A program made the position numbers and the translations under genes. From the NCBI GenBank assembly GCA_900540705.1, contig UQGR01000036.1:1-17125 (forward strand): a DNA stretch of 17,125 nucleotides. The letters run 5' to 3'. Numbering within the stretch: position 1 is the stretch's first letter; the number at the start of each line of letters is the position of its first letter. Below the pieces are notes generated by a model. The model worked only from the letters and a program-made list of their open reading frames with translations, had not been told where the DNA came from and ran no database searches. This stretch comes from an uncultured Mollicutes bacterium. GTDB taxonomy: Bacteria > Bacillota_I > Bacilli_A > Acholeplasmatales > Anaeroplasmataceae. Below, piece by piece: positions 6,874 through 14,605 of this stretch.

Positions 6874-6894
6874 CTGGTGAGTTCTTCTCACCAG
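6874..6894 (-). terminator. Terminator of the tsaE-tsaB-rimI-ybaK operon
   Basis: A perfect 8-bp stem (CTGGTGAG/CTCACCAG) closes a 5-base loop. On the minus strand it is followed by TTTTTTCTT, 25 bases past the ybaK stop. This is a textbook intrinsic terminator separating the operon from glnS. Confidence 0.9.
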
Positions 6895-6918
6895 CCCACT
6901 CTCTTTCTTTTTAGAAGG

Positions 6919-7392
6919 TCATCTTACAAGATCTAAAAACTTTACTGAAATAGCTTTTTGAATATCTAAGGGGTTTACCCTTACCTGACAGCCTATCTTG
7001 CCAGCCGAAAAAAAGATATAAGAATTTGTAAGAGCACTTTGATCTATCATAGTTAGAAATTGCTTCTTCATTCCAATAGGACTACAACCACCGCGAATAT
7101 ATCCCGTGACCTTCTGTAAATCCTTTACCGGAATCAATTCCACAGTTTTTTCTTCTACAGCCCTAGCAGCCTTTTTTAAATCCAATTCAGCTTCTACAGG
7201 AATGACAAACGTATAAAACCTTCCGCTTTTTCCTATTGCCACTAAAGTTTTAAATACCTCTTTTGGATTTTGATGTAAAAGTCTAGCAACCTCTTGTCCA
7301 TCCACACACACGTTATCCTCATGTGGATACTCAAAGGTCTCATACTCAATCTCGTTTTGATCTAAAATCCGCATCACATTGGTTTTGATCAT
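6919..7392 (-). CDS. ybaK: Cys-tRNA(Pro)/Cys-tRNA(Cys) deacylase YbaK
   Basis: A 157-residue trans-editing protein that hydrolyses Cys-tRNA(Pro), a misacylation product of prolyl-tRNA synthetase. The fold is the INS/YbaK editing domain: the conserved lysine is in VFKTLV (Lys48), and the substrate-pocket motif GYIRGGCSPIGMKK (97-110) is intact. The length is the family norm. It is the last gene of the operon; its ATG overlaps the stop of the preceding GNAT gene by four bases (ATGA), which indicates translational coupling. It shares a tRNA-quality theme with tsaE/tsaB upstream and with glnS downstream. Confidence 0.9.
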   Translation of the reverse strand: MIKTNVMRILDQNEIEYETFEYPHEDNVCVDGQEVARLLHQNPKEVFKTLVAIGKSGRFYTFVIPVEAELDLKKAARAVEEKTVELIPVKDLQKVTGYIRGGCSPIGMKKQFLTMIDQSALTNSYIFFSAGKIGCQVRVNPLDIQKAISVKFLDLVR

Positions 7393-8498
7393 TCGTTCAC
7401 CTTCAGCATTTCATAATAAATTTCTATCGTTTTAAAATTCATTCGCTCATACATTTGAATCGGAGTATCGTCTAGCTCTGCCTCTAGATAAACCTCGATT
7501 TTTCCCATCCGCTTGGCAATCTCAATGCATTCCTCCATAAGAGAAGCAGCAATTCCTTGATTCCGATAAGAGGGATGAACATAAAGTCCTAAAATGAAGA
7601 TACTATGATGGTAGAAAAGAAGCTTAGCAGTTCCCACTGTATGGTCATTTTTAACTACAGATAACAGCTGCTCCTTTCCCTCTTTTATCTTTTCCAAACT
7701 AAATATTGAATACTTCCGTGCATAGTCTTCTCCATATTCTATGTTAGAGTGGTAGTTGAATTCCTGATAATCTAAAAGATAGTTTTCTACAACAGGATGC
7801 TTCTGTTTAACCAAACTATGAAAATGATAAGCATTGACATGCATGAGTGCACAAGAAGAAATATCAAATCCTTCAAACACCTGTTCATCTAACCAATTTG
7901 CAAGAAATAGACCATATTCTGTAAAAGGAAATGCTTCTAAGTTGGAAACGGGATAATCAAAAAGGTCATAGTAGTTTAGACAATATCGTTCTTTAAATTC
8001 GCTTGTAAATTTTCTTCCTTCTCTTTTAGAAAACAATATGGCCTCTAGCTCTATCATATCCTTCTTATCATCATAAAGCTTTTGCATGACATAAGCATCT
8101 TCTAAGTTAGAATAATATTGCTTTCGTACTCTTATAGTCTTAAATCCGAATTTCTGATATAGTGCGATGGCCTTGGTGTTGGATTGCCTTACCTCTAAGG
8201 AGACATGATTTAACCCATAAGGAACTAGTTCATCTAGAAAGGAAGCTAAAAGCTTAGTCCCATAGCCCTTTGACTGATAAGCCTTGTCAATAACAAAATT
8301 CAATATCTCTAAGGAAAAGCCATCAAATACAGAGGAAATAAAGCCAATTACCTTGCCAGCTTCCTCCCACACATAATGTCTAGCCAAGGAATTATTTAAA
8401 TCCTGTAAATAATAAGCTTCTTCTAAAGAGGAAGCAAGATTATTTTTTTCAAGCTCAACCATAGTAGAAATATCTTGCTTGCTGTATTTTCTAAGCAT
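7389..8498 (-). CDS. rimI: RimI-type ribosomal protein S18 alanine acetyltransferase fused to a second GNAT domain
   Basis: A 369-residue protein with two acetyltransferase (GNAT) domains. Domain 1 (1-145) has the acetyl-CoA loop QSKGYG (75-80), LEVRQSNTKAIALYQKFGF (101-119) and the RimI-like ending YYSNLEDAYVMQ (128-139). RimI acetylates the N-terminal alanine of ribosomal protein S18, and its gene normally clusters with tsaB, as here. A middle part (about 148-260) rich in Tyr, Phe and His has no family I recognise. The C-terminal GNAT (about 285-365) shows VHPSYRNQGIA (307-317) as its acetyl-CoA loop and MYERMNFK near the end. RimI alone is about 150 residues, so this is a fusion; the second domain's substrate is unknown. 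The start overlaps the tsaB stop by eight bases, and the end overlaps ybaK by four. Confidence 0.85.
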   Translation of the reverse strand: MLRKYSKQDISTMVELEKNNLASSLEEAYYLQDLNNSLARHYVWEEAGKVIGFISSVFDGFSLEILNFVIDKAYQSKGYGTKLLASFLDELVPYGLNHVSLEVRQSNTKAIALYQKFGFKTIRVRKQYYSNLEDAYVMQKLYDDKKDMIELEAILFSKREGRKFTSEFKERYCLNYYDLFDYPVSNLEAFPFTEYGLFLANWLDEQVFEGFDISSCALMHVNAYHFHSLVKQKHPVVENYLLDYQEFNYHSNIEYGEDYARKYSIFSLEKIKEGKEQLLSVVKNDHTVGTAKLLFYHHSIFILGLYVHPSYRNQGIAASLMEECIEIAKRMGKIEVYLEAELDDTPIQMYERMNFKTIEIYYEMLKVNE

Positions 8499-9072
8499 GG
8501 ATATTACGCTCCGCTTCTGTTTCTCTTAAATAGTTTGGAACCAAAGTTCTAGGCTCTTCCACTAAAACCGCCTGTTGGTCTACCACAAAAGGATTTACTA
8601 GAAATTCATTTTCATTCACATAAGCATCAAAGGAGGATTCTCTAAGCTTTTCCTTTTCTATTAATCCTTCTTTTATCAAATAGCACCCATTTGACATATC
8701 TAAAATACATCCAAAGCAATTCCCTCTCCTTGCATCAATTTCGGCTAAAACCTTTCCAGAAGAGCCACTTGCCATTAGAAAGAGTGTAGATATCGTATAA
8801 AGCTTTATCTTAGGCTCCATAGTAGTAATCATCTTACCAACAGTAACCGCCATACGTACACCTGTGTAGGAACCTGGACCATATCCTACAATCACCTTAT
8901 CTAATTCCTTAAGCTCTATATTTTTTTTCTTGCAGGCCTTTTCTACTTCCACTAAAATGGCACTTGCATGGTCATTCTTTCCCTTTACATAGGACTCAAA
9001 AACAATTTGGTCATCTATAAGTAATGCTGTATATAAAAGATTTGTTGCAGAATCTAAAATTAATGTTTTCAT
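8491..9072 (-). CDS. tsaB: tRNA threonylcarbamoyladenosine biosynthesis protein TsaB
   Basis: TsaB is the ASKHA-fold scaffold that pairs with TsaD (the catalytic subunit) and TsaE to put threonylcarbamoyl on A37 of ANN-decoding tRNAs. Signatures: the first-strand motif ILDSAT (5-10), GPGSYTGVR (65-73), and the C-terminal family tag VPNYLRETEAE (178-188). At 193 residues it is somewhat shorter than the usual 220-240, mainly in the second half. It overlaps tsaE by four bases (ATGA) and the GNAT gene by eight. tsaD is not in the window. Confidence 0.93.
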   Translation of the reverse strand: MKTLILDSATNLLYTALLIDDQIVFESYVKGKNDHASAILVEVEKACKKKNIELKELDKVIVGYGPGSYTGVRMAVTVGKMITTMEPKIKLYTISTLFLMASGSSGKVLAEIDARRGNCFGCILDMSNGCYLIKEGLIEKEKLRESSFDAYVNENEFLVNPFVVDQQAVLVEEPRTLVPNYLRETEAERNIHA

Positions 9073-9527
9073 AATTTTTCTATAACCTCGTCATAACGCT
9101 TCCCATGAGATGATATTTTGATTCTTCGATTATTTTGATCTAAACGCTCTAAAAATATTTCCAAATAATCCTTAGGAAGAATTTCTTTTACCTGATAAGG
9201 CCACTCTATCACACAAAGGCCATCTCCTTCTATATATTCCTCTAAATCAAAATCCTGGTTTAAACCATCTAAACGGTATAAATCCAGATGATATAAAGGA
9301 AATTTCCCTCGATATTCCTTAACAATGGTAAAGGTTGGAGAGTTAATTATTTTTTTCACACCTATCGCCTGACCTATACCTTTTGTTATGGTCGTCTTTC
9401 CTGCAGATAAATCTCCAATTAAAAGAACTACATCTCCTGGCTTTAAAAATTTTCCTAATGTTTGCCCAATCTGGATGGTTTGCTCATTAGAAGCTGAATC
9501 AAAATATTTTTCCATTTTCATCACCAT
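9069..9527 (-). CDS. tsaE: tRNA threonylcarbamoyladenosine biosynthesis ATPase TsaE
   Basis: A small P-loop ATPase needed for the TsaBDE cycle of t6A37 formation. It shows Walker A GDLSAGKTT (38-46), NSPTFTIV (62-69), HLDLYRL (80-86) and the IEW motif (106-108), all diagnostic. Length 152 is typical. The first gene of the operon. The start is uncertain: ATGs occur at codons 1, 3 and 5, none with a clear Shine-Dalgarno. An extended -10 lies so close (TATACT ending five bases before the first ATG) that a transcript from it would begin almost at the ATG, giving a leaderless or nearly leaderless mRNA. I kept the first ATG; codon 3 or 5 is equally possible. Confidence 0.92.
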   Translation of the reverse strand: MVMKMEKYFDSASNEQTIQIGQTLGKFLKPGDVVLLIGDLSAGKTTITKGIGQAIGVKKIINSPTFTIVKEYRGKFPLYHLDLYRLDGLNQDFDLEEYIEGDGLCVIEWPYQVKEILPKDYLEIFLERLDQNNRRIKISSHGKRYDEVIEKL

Positions 9528-9532
9528 TTATA

Positions 9533-9541
9533 AGTATACCA
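9533..9541 (-). promoter_or_regulatory. Extended -10 promoter immediately before tsaE
   Basis: TGGTATACT on the minus strand is a good extended -10, ending five bases before the first ATG of tsaE. The expected +1 falls on or next to that ATG. Confidence 0.5.
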
Positions 9542-9591
9542 CAAAATAAATAAATTGACATCCATATCTTCTGCTAAGAAACAACAAAAAA

Positions 9592-9616
9592 GCACTACTT
9601 TTTCAAATCGTAGTGC
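9592..9616 (-). terminator. Terminator of the CobW operon
   Basis: A perfect 7-bp stem (GCACTAC/GTAGTGC) closes an 11-base loop and is followed on the minus strand by TTTTTT. It lies 20 bases past the stop of the second CobW-like gene. Confidence 0.9.
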
Positions 9617-9636
9617 AATTCTAAAATTATTTTTTG

Positions 9637-10560
9637 TTATAAAGATAATATTTTTTCCTCTTCCTTAGGAAGCTTAGCTATTTTTTTAGCATGAAGCATG
9701 ACAACCTCTTCCTTCGCAAAGCTAGAATACTCATGCGTAACCACACAATCCAAATAGATACAATCACCAATAGATACCATACTGCTCGTTTCATCTATAA
9801 CCTCATAGCCTAAGAACTGAATATCATTTTCGCAACAGGTCATTACATTACGCCCAATCACAATAGTCTCTGGAAGAATATCGCGAACAAAGCTTTTAAA
9901 ACGAATGGTTTTCCCTAAATACTTTTCATAATTGTCAAACACATCAATATACCAAGTCGGATAATCCTCTTCCTCTAGAAGAATGGTATCCTTAGTTATA
10001 TCATAAGGTAAATCCTCATCTAGCATGGAAGTAAGCTGACCATTTTTTCCCTCAAAGCCAATTTGACAATCCTTATTTAAAGCCCTAATTTGTCTTCTAA
10101 AGGTTGCCAATTCCGTAACTCCATCACAACGATTAAAAACAACTAGTGAGGAATATTTAACTAAATTGTTGATAATCTGCTTCATATTTGTAAAATATAA
10201 AGCGAATTTAGATGCATCTAACAATGTAATCTGTTGATAAAGTGGCATATATTCGGGAAATTCTATCTGTTCTAAATCAAAAAAGCTATTCATTTCAAGT
10301 ACGATTTGTCCTGGGGTATATTGTTCATCTAAGGAAATTAGAAACTCTTTTGTCAGTTCTTCTTGAGAAGAAACATAAGCAATATGAACATTAAATTCAT
10401 TTCGCCAATCATCCTCGTATTCGACCTCCCCTTCTTCACAAATAACCAATAAGGTATTTCCAGTCTGATAGGAGACATTATTCTCGATAATTTCCTTAAT
10501 CAATGAAGTTTTTCCGCTATCCAACAAACCATTTACAATAAAAATTGGAACCTCTACCAT
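9637..10560 (-). CDS. G3E/CobW-like GTPase lacking CxCC, with a YcgQ-like C-terminal domain
   Basis: A 307-residue P-loop GTPase. N-terminal part: Walker A GLLDSGKTS (11-19), and a NKxD-type base-recognition motif in the form NRCD (143-146). The CxCC metal site that defines CobW/COG0523 metallochaperones is absent; the corresponding region reads ICEEGE (40-45). The C-terminal 100 residues (GKTIRFKSFVRD, then VIGRNVMTCCENDIQFLGYEV) resemble the C-terminal domain of the YcgQ/TIGR03943 putative permease subunits, which share the RxxMTCCxxD pattern (MTCC at 240-243) and often neighbour CobW genes in zinc-limited regulons. It starts 11 bases after the His-rich CobW gene, with GAGG before the ATG, so the two are cotranscribed. 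A role in metal delivery is inferred from family and partner; the metal is unknown. Confidence 0.75.
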   Translation of the reverse strand: MVEVPIFIVNGLLDSGKTSLIKEIIENNVSYQTGNTLLVICEEGEVEYEDDWRNEFNVHIAYVSSQEELTKEFLISLDEQYTPGQIVLEMNSFFDLEQIEFPEYMPLYQQITLLDASKFALYFTNMKQIINNLVKYSSLVVFNRCDGVTELATFRRQIRALNKDCQIGFEGKNGQLTSMLDEDLPYDITKDTILLEEEDYPTWYIDVFDNYEKYLGKTIRFKSFVRDILPETIVIGRNVMTCCENDIQFLGYEVIDETSSMVSIGDCIYLDCVVTHEYSSFAKEEVVMLHAKKIAKLPKEEEKILSL

Positions 10561-10571
10561 ATACTATTCCT

Positions 10572-11804
10572 CTAAAATAAATTTTTAATTAAAGTTTCAT
10601 CTATCTTTGAACCAATCACACAAACTTTTCCAATAGGACGAGCATTACAAGGTAAAACTTCCACCTCTTCAGGAGTCAAATTAAATTGAACCCATTTAGA
10701 ATCCTGTGTACAAACAATCCCCTTTGCACGAACAATAACTCCATAAGCTCCTGTAGCCATCGCCTCCAAATTAGATTTTAATTGTTCCAAATCATATTTT
10801 TTAGCTGTTTCAAATCCTATAGAACTAAAAATTTCATCTGCATGATGGTGGTGGTGATGTCCACAACACTCTTCTTCATGCTCATGGTGATGATGCCCAC
10901 AACACTCTTCCTCATGCTCGTGATGGTGATGCCCGCAGCACTCTTCCTCATGCTCGTGATGGTGATGCCCGCAGCACTCTTCTTCATGCTCATGATGGTG
11001 ATGCCCGCAGCACTCTTCCTCATGCTCGTGATGGTGATGTCCACAGCATTCTTCTTCATGCTCATGATGGTGATGTCCACAGCACTCTTCTTCATGCTCG
11101 TGGTGATGATGTCCACAGCATTCTTCTTCATGCTCATGATGGTGATGCCCACAGCACTCTTCTTCATGCTCATGATGGTGATGCATAGATTCTATCATAT
11201 CCTGTATAAAGGTATCCTTCACTCCTTCATAAGCTTTTAAAAGTTCTTCATCATTTAATTCCGAAATAGGCGTAGTCACTAAGATGCAATTAGGATTTTG
11301 TTCACGTATAATTTCTAATGCCTCTGCAACCTTTGTTTCCTTCGCCACATCTGTTCTAGAAAGAATGATGGTATGTGCCGTTTTAATTTGATCTAAAAAG
11401 AATTCTCCAAAATTCTTTGTGTATACTTTGGCCTTTGTTACATCTACCAAGCATACTAAGGAGTTAATGTTATTCTCTAGATTAGCCTCATTGACAGCCC
11501 CAATAATATCTGATAATTTTCCTACTCCAGAAGGTTCAATGATGATTCGGTCTGGGTGAAATTTCTCAACCACCTCATTTAAGGATTTAGAGAAATCTCC
11601 AAATAGGCTACAACAAATACAACCTTGAGATAGTTCCTTTATATCAATGTTTGTATCAGATAAAAAATCTGTATCTACCGAAACTTCTCCAAACTCGTTT
11701 TCAATTAAAACGACCTTTTCATTTTTTAATTCTGTATTTAAAAGTCTTTTAATAAATGTAGTTTTTCCAGCACCTAAAAAGCCAGATATAATGTCTATTT
11801 TCAT
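10572..11804 (-). CDS. G3E/CobW-family metallochaperone GTPase with a nine-unit His/Glu/Cys repeat
   Basis: COG0523 GTPases insert or deliver metals (Zn, Co, Ni, Fe) using GTP. Seen here: Walker A GFLGAGKTT (8-16), GCICC (61-65) carrying the CxCC metal site, IEPSG (89-93), and the guanine motif in the form SRTD (149-152). Between the GTPase core and the C-terminal CobW_C domain (about 322-410) lies an insert of nine identical 12-residue blocks HHHHEHEEECCG (208-315) plus HHHHHH (316-321): 51 His, 18 Cys and 36 Glu in 114 residues. Without it the protein would be about 296 residues, the family norm. The insert most likely stores or buffers Zn or Ni, as in His-rich HypB and some CobW proteins. 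It is the first gene of a two-gene operon with its own promoter; I found no convincing Zur box. Confidence 0.92.
   Translation of the reverse strand: MKIDIISGFLGAGKTTFIKRLLNTELKNEKVVLIENEFGEVSVDTDFLSDTNIDIKELSQGCICCSLFGDFSKSLNEVVEKFHPDRIIIEPSGVGKLSDIIGAVNEANLENNINSLVCLVDVTKAKVYTKNFGEFFLDQIKTAHTIILSRTDVAKETKVAEALEIIREQNPNCILVTTPISELNDEELLKAYEGVKDTFIQDMIESMHHHHEHEEECCGHHHHEHEEECCGHHHHEHEEECCGHHHHEHEEECCGHHHHEHEEECCGHHHHEHEEECCGHHHHEHEEECCGHHHHEHEEECCGHHHHEHEEECCGHHHHHHADEIFSSIGFETAKKYDLEQLKSNLEAMATGAYGVIVRAKGIVCTQDSKWVQFNLTPEEVEVLPCNARPIGKVCVIGSKIDETLIKNLF
10860..11183 (-). repeat. Nine tandem 36-bp repeats coding HHHHEHEEECCG
   Basis: Nine contiguous in-phase 36-base units (324 bases) lie within the CobW gene. 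All nine translate identically. Eight columns vary between copies (unit positions 1, 4, 7, 10, 16, 25, 28 and 31, counted on the plus strand), and every one is a third codon position. Units 3 and 5 are identical in DNA, as are units 6 and 8 (numbered from low coordinate), which points to duplication or conversion within the array. Confidence 0.98.
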
Positions 11805-11830
11805 TTTAAAAACCTCTTTTCCCTTTGAAT

Positions 11831-11859
11831 ATTATACACCAAAATTAGAAAAAATAAAA
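11831..11859 (-). promoter_or_regulatory. Promoter of the CobW operon
   Basis: A perfect TATAAT (11836-11831 on the minus strand) lies 26 bases upstream of the ATG, with a weak -35 (TTTTAT) at 17-base spacing. A GAGG Shine-Dalgarno follows. Confidence 0.5.
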
Positions 11860-11897
11860 CTCTATTCTTTTTACTTCCTCATTATATGAAAGGAAAA

Positions 11898-11921
11898 GGG
11901 TAACTTATATAAAAGTTACCC
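11898..11921 (-). terminator. Terminator downstream of the FtsX-type permease gene
   Basis: A perfect 9-bp stem (GGGTAACTT/AAGTTACCC) closes a 6-base loop, followed on the minus strand by TTTTCCTTT. It lies about 140 bases past the permease stop and before the CobW promoter, so it insulates the two operons. Confidence 0.85.
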
Positions 11922-12002
11922 ATAGGAAGAAAGAAAATATTCAAAACTGCTTAAAATAGTATATCCTGCAATGACTGAATATTCTACTAAATTCTCAAAC
12001 AA

Positions 12003-12026
12003 AAATGTAAAACATTCTTTACATTT
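12003..12026. repeat. Perfect AT-rich inverted repeat AAATGTAAA/TTTACATTT
   Basis: Nine-bp perfect arms are separated by six bases, 34 bases past the permease stop. On the minus strand it is followed by TTG TTT, so it could be a first, weaker terminator. Its dyad symmetry (TGTAA-N8-TTACA) would also suit a repressor operator, but it sits about 170 bases upstream of the nearest promoter. I favour a terminator or mRNA 3'-end structure. Confidence 0.5.
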
Positions 12027-12059
12027 AAATTATACCATACTTTCTAAGAATTGCAATAG

Positions 12060-14600
12060 CTATTCTACAGATTTTAAAGATTCTACCATTTTTATCTTTT
12101 TCAATTTAGGAATAAACAATAGCAAGACAACAAAAACAAATAGTAACGTTACAATAAAGGAATATAGGAAATGCAAGAAGGACAGCCCCGTTGGAAAGCA
12201 TTGTCCTGGACTTGAAATTTGGTCCATAACAAAATAGTTTAATACTGGCCCTAAAACAAAACCAAATAAGATTCCTAAAATACTCATAAAGATAATTTCT
12301 CTAAAAATATAGCTTTGAACTTCTCCCCTTTGATATCCCAATACCTTTAAGGTAGCTATTTCACGTATTCTTTCATTGACATTGATATTTGTTAGGTTAT
12401 AGATGACAATCACAGCAAGTGCTCCAGAACATAAAATAATTAAAACTATTACAGTTCCCACGCTATCCGTCATAGAAGCATACATTAACTTATTTTGGGA
12501 TAAATCTTCTACTTTCTTTATATTAGGAGAGTTATATAATGCTTGAACAACGTCATCATATCTTTCTAAATCCTGTTCCCCTAATTTAATCAAATGAAAG
12601 CTTTGTTTTGCATGGGTTTGGCTCTTATGCACAATTACATAATTTCCTATTAAGCTTTCAAAGGAGGAGCTTACTGTAAAGTTTCTTATCTCCTGATCGA
12701 CTGATAACTCTAGTTGACTTCCCTTTTTCATATGCAGTTTAGAAGACAGCTGATGAGAAATTATTACACTATCTTCCTTAAATTCCTTAGTCTGCAAATT
12801 CATAAAATTCAAAATCTCAGCATCAGTATAAAGAATCGTAACCTTATAATCCTGATCCAAAACCGCTTCTCCCTCTTCTATGTAAACGGGAAGTGTTCTA
12901 CTATCCGTTAACATATCAAGCTGGATGTCCTCACTTGCTTCTAAAATAAAATCATACTGAATGATATCCTCATACTGCTTCGTAGAAAGAGAATCCATCG
13001 CATCTCTTAACCCAAAACCAACCATCATCAAGCCTGTACATCCACCAATTCCTACAACCATCATAATTAAATTTTTCTTAAATCGGAACACATTGCGTAT
13101 CGAAGACTTTTGTTTAAATTTCAAATGCTTCCAAATAACACCGATTCGTTCTAGCAATATACGCTTCCCAGCCTTTGGGGCTTTTGGAACTAATAACGCA
13201 TTTGGTTTTTCTCGTAAGGTCTTTAAGCAAACAATAATCATTACAATGAAAATCGTTAGACTCATAGATAGTATGGAAAGACATATCCAAAGAGAGTTCC
13301 AAGCATAATGTCCAACTGGCATGACAAATAAAGTGTTGTAGCATATATAGATAACCATCGGAATTAAGTATACTCCAAAAAAGAGTCCAATGGTAGAACC
13401 AAATAGACAAGCAAAAAAAGCATAGAAAAAATATTTTCTTAAAATACTTCCCTTTGAGTAGCCTAAGGATTTCAAGGTACCAATTGCACTACGATCCTCA
13501 CCAACCAATCGAGTAATGGAGGTAAGAGCAATCAGCCCAGCGATAAAAAAGAAAAAGAAAGGAAACACAACAGCAACCTTATTTACTTTACTTGCATTTT
13601 CATCAAAAGCTACATAGCTAGCGTTACTTTTACGATTTAAAATATACCATCTAGCATCTAAATCCTTAAACTCTTCTTCCATCTGGTCTGTAACCTGTAA
13701 AAGAATTTCTTTTTTAAAGCTTTCCTCTGCTAAAATTTGGTCAGCCATAGCCAAAATTTGTTCTTGAGGAAGATTAGGAAAACGACTAGATAATTCAGCA
13801 ATCGTCTTTATTTTAGCCTCCTCTAACGCTATCTCATATCCTTCTTCAATAGCATTTTCCTTTAAATGAGTGATTCTTTTTTCTAGAAAGGAATCTTTAA
13901 CTTGATTTAATTTATCTTCAGTAGATTTAATCCAGGTAAAATACTCCTTTTGAAAGGAATCTAACTTCTTTGCCCCTTTGACCGTTACTACAACATCTGT
14001 AATATAATAGTCCGCTATATATTGAGCATCTAAGTAAAGAATAAAATCTAGCTTACCATCTCCAATAGTAGTTGGCTCCAATAATTTATAATAGTAAAGA
14101 GGGGAATCACAAATACCTACAACCTCATACTCCTTATCCTCAATCTTAATTTTTTCACCTAAAATATCCTTATCTAAAAAGATACCCCAGTTTTGAGCAA
14201 CACATTCATTTTCATTTTCTGGAAGTCTGCCAGATTTTAAAGTGATTTGATTGATAGATGCATCCATTGCCTTAGCCACCACTCGTGCAGTTACATCCAC
14301 ATGCTCATATTTAGTTACATAATCTAATTCCTGATAGCCTTCAACTTCCTCGGCCTCAGGCAAGCTGCTTTTTAACGAAGGAATATCCTCTTCTTCAAAG
14401 CCAAGTGTGCTCTTTATTAAAAAATCGTACATATTTTGTTCGTCATAATAACGATCTAAGGAATACTTTAAATCAGGTGTGGCAGACAATAATCCAATTA
14501 AAAAACCAACACCGAGAGCTACTATAGCTATAATTGCTATAAAGCGAGATAAATTTTTTTTAAAATCTCTAAAAATGGTTTTTATGAAGGTTTTTTTCAT
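12060..14600 (-). CDS. FtsX/MacB-type ABC exporter permease, duplicated FtsX domain
   Basis: An 846-residue membrane protein: one N-terminal transmembrane helix (about 18-40), a large extracytoplasmic region (45-335) with a predicted helical, Glu/Lys-rich stretch at 215-320, and a first FtsX domain with three helices (about 340-460). A linker, a fourth-helix restart (about 512-533), a second extracytoplasmic part and a second FtsX domain (about 725-840) follow. Both FtsX halves keep the cytoplasmic coupling motif: EDRSAIGTLKSLGYSKG and NERIREIATLKVLGYQRG. This 'long' permease type exports lipids, lipoproteins or antimicrobial peptides in Firmicutes; the substrate cannot be read from sequence. 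I set the start at ATG 14600: an upstream GTG would add four residues, but MKKTFIKTIFRDFKKN is the usual beginning. It starts five bases after the ATPase stop. Confidence 0.9.
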   Translation of the reverse strand: MKKTFIKTIFRDFKKNLSRFIAIIAIVALGVGFLIGLLSATPDLKYSLDRYYDEQNMYDFLIKSTLGFEEEDIPSLKSSLPEAEEVEGYQELDYVTKYEHVDVTARVVAKAMDASINQITLKSGRLPENENECVAQNWGIFLDKDILGEKIKIEDKEYEVVGICDSPLYYYKLLEPTTIGDGKLDFILYLDAQYIADYYITDVVVTVKGAKKLDSFQKEYFTWIKSTEDKLNQVKDSFLEKRITHLKENAIEEGYEIALEEAKIKTIAELSSRFPNLPQEQILAMADQILAEESFKKEILLQVTDQMEEEFKDLDARWYILNRKSNASYVAFDENASKVNKVAVVFPFFFFFIAGLIALTSITRLVGEDRSAIGTLKSLGYSKGSILRKYFFYAFFACLFGSTIGLFFGVYLIPMVIYICYNTLFVMPVGHYAWNSLWICLSILSMSLTIFIVMIIVCLKTLREKPNALLVPKAPKAGKRILLERIGVIWKHLKFKQKSSIRNVFRFKKNLIMMVVGIGGCTGLMMVGFGLRDAMDSLSTKQYEDIIQYDFILEASEDIQLDMLTDSRTLPVYIEEGEAVLDQDYKVTILYTDAEILNFMNLQTKEFKEDSVIISHQLSSKLHMKKGSQLELSVDQEIRNFTVSSSFESLIGNYVIVHKSQTHAKQSFHLIKLGEQDLERYDDVVQALYNSPNIKKVEDLSQNKLMYASMTDSVGTVIVLIILCSGALAVIVIYNLTNINVNERIREIATLKVLGYQRGEVQSYIFREIIFMSILGILFGFVLGPVLNYFVMDQISSPGQCFPTGLSFLHFLYSFIVTLLFVFVVLLLFIPKLKKIKMVESLKSVE

Positions 14601-14605
14601 TAAAA

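Noticed and set aside
10860..11183. 36-base periodic repeat as a CRISPR array
   Set aside because: The unit length is CRISPR-like, but the units are contiguous with no spacers, are in frame, and code for a metal-binding block.
10782..11240. Long open frames on both strands across the His-rich region (152 codons on plus, 118 codons in another minus frame)
   Set aside because: A 36-bp unit is a multiple of three, so any frame open in one unit stays open in all nine. The encoded Met/Val-rich and Ser/Ile-rich repeats are shadows of the CobW array.
12003..12026. Inverted repeat as a TnrA, Zur or PerR operator for the CobW operon
   Set aside because: The spacing is TGTAA-N8-TTACA rather than the N7-type TnrA site, it lacks the CG-containing Zur core, and it lies far upstream of the CobW promoter but right behind the permease stop.
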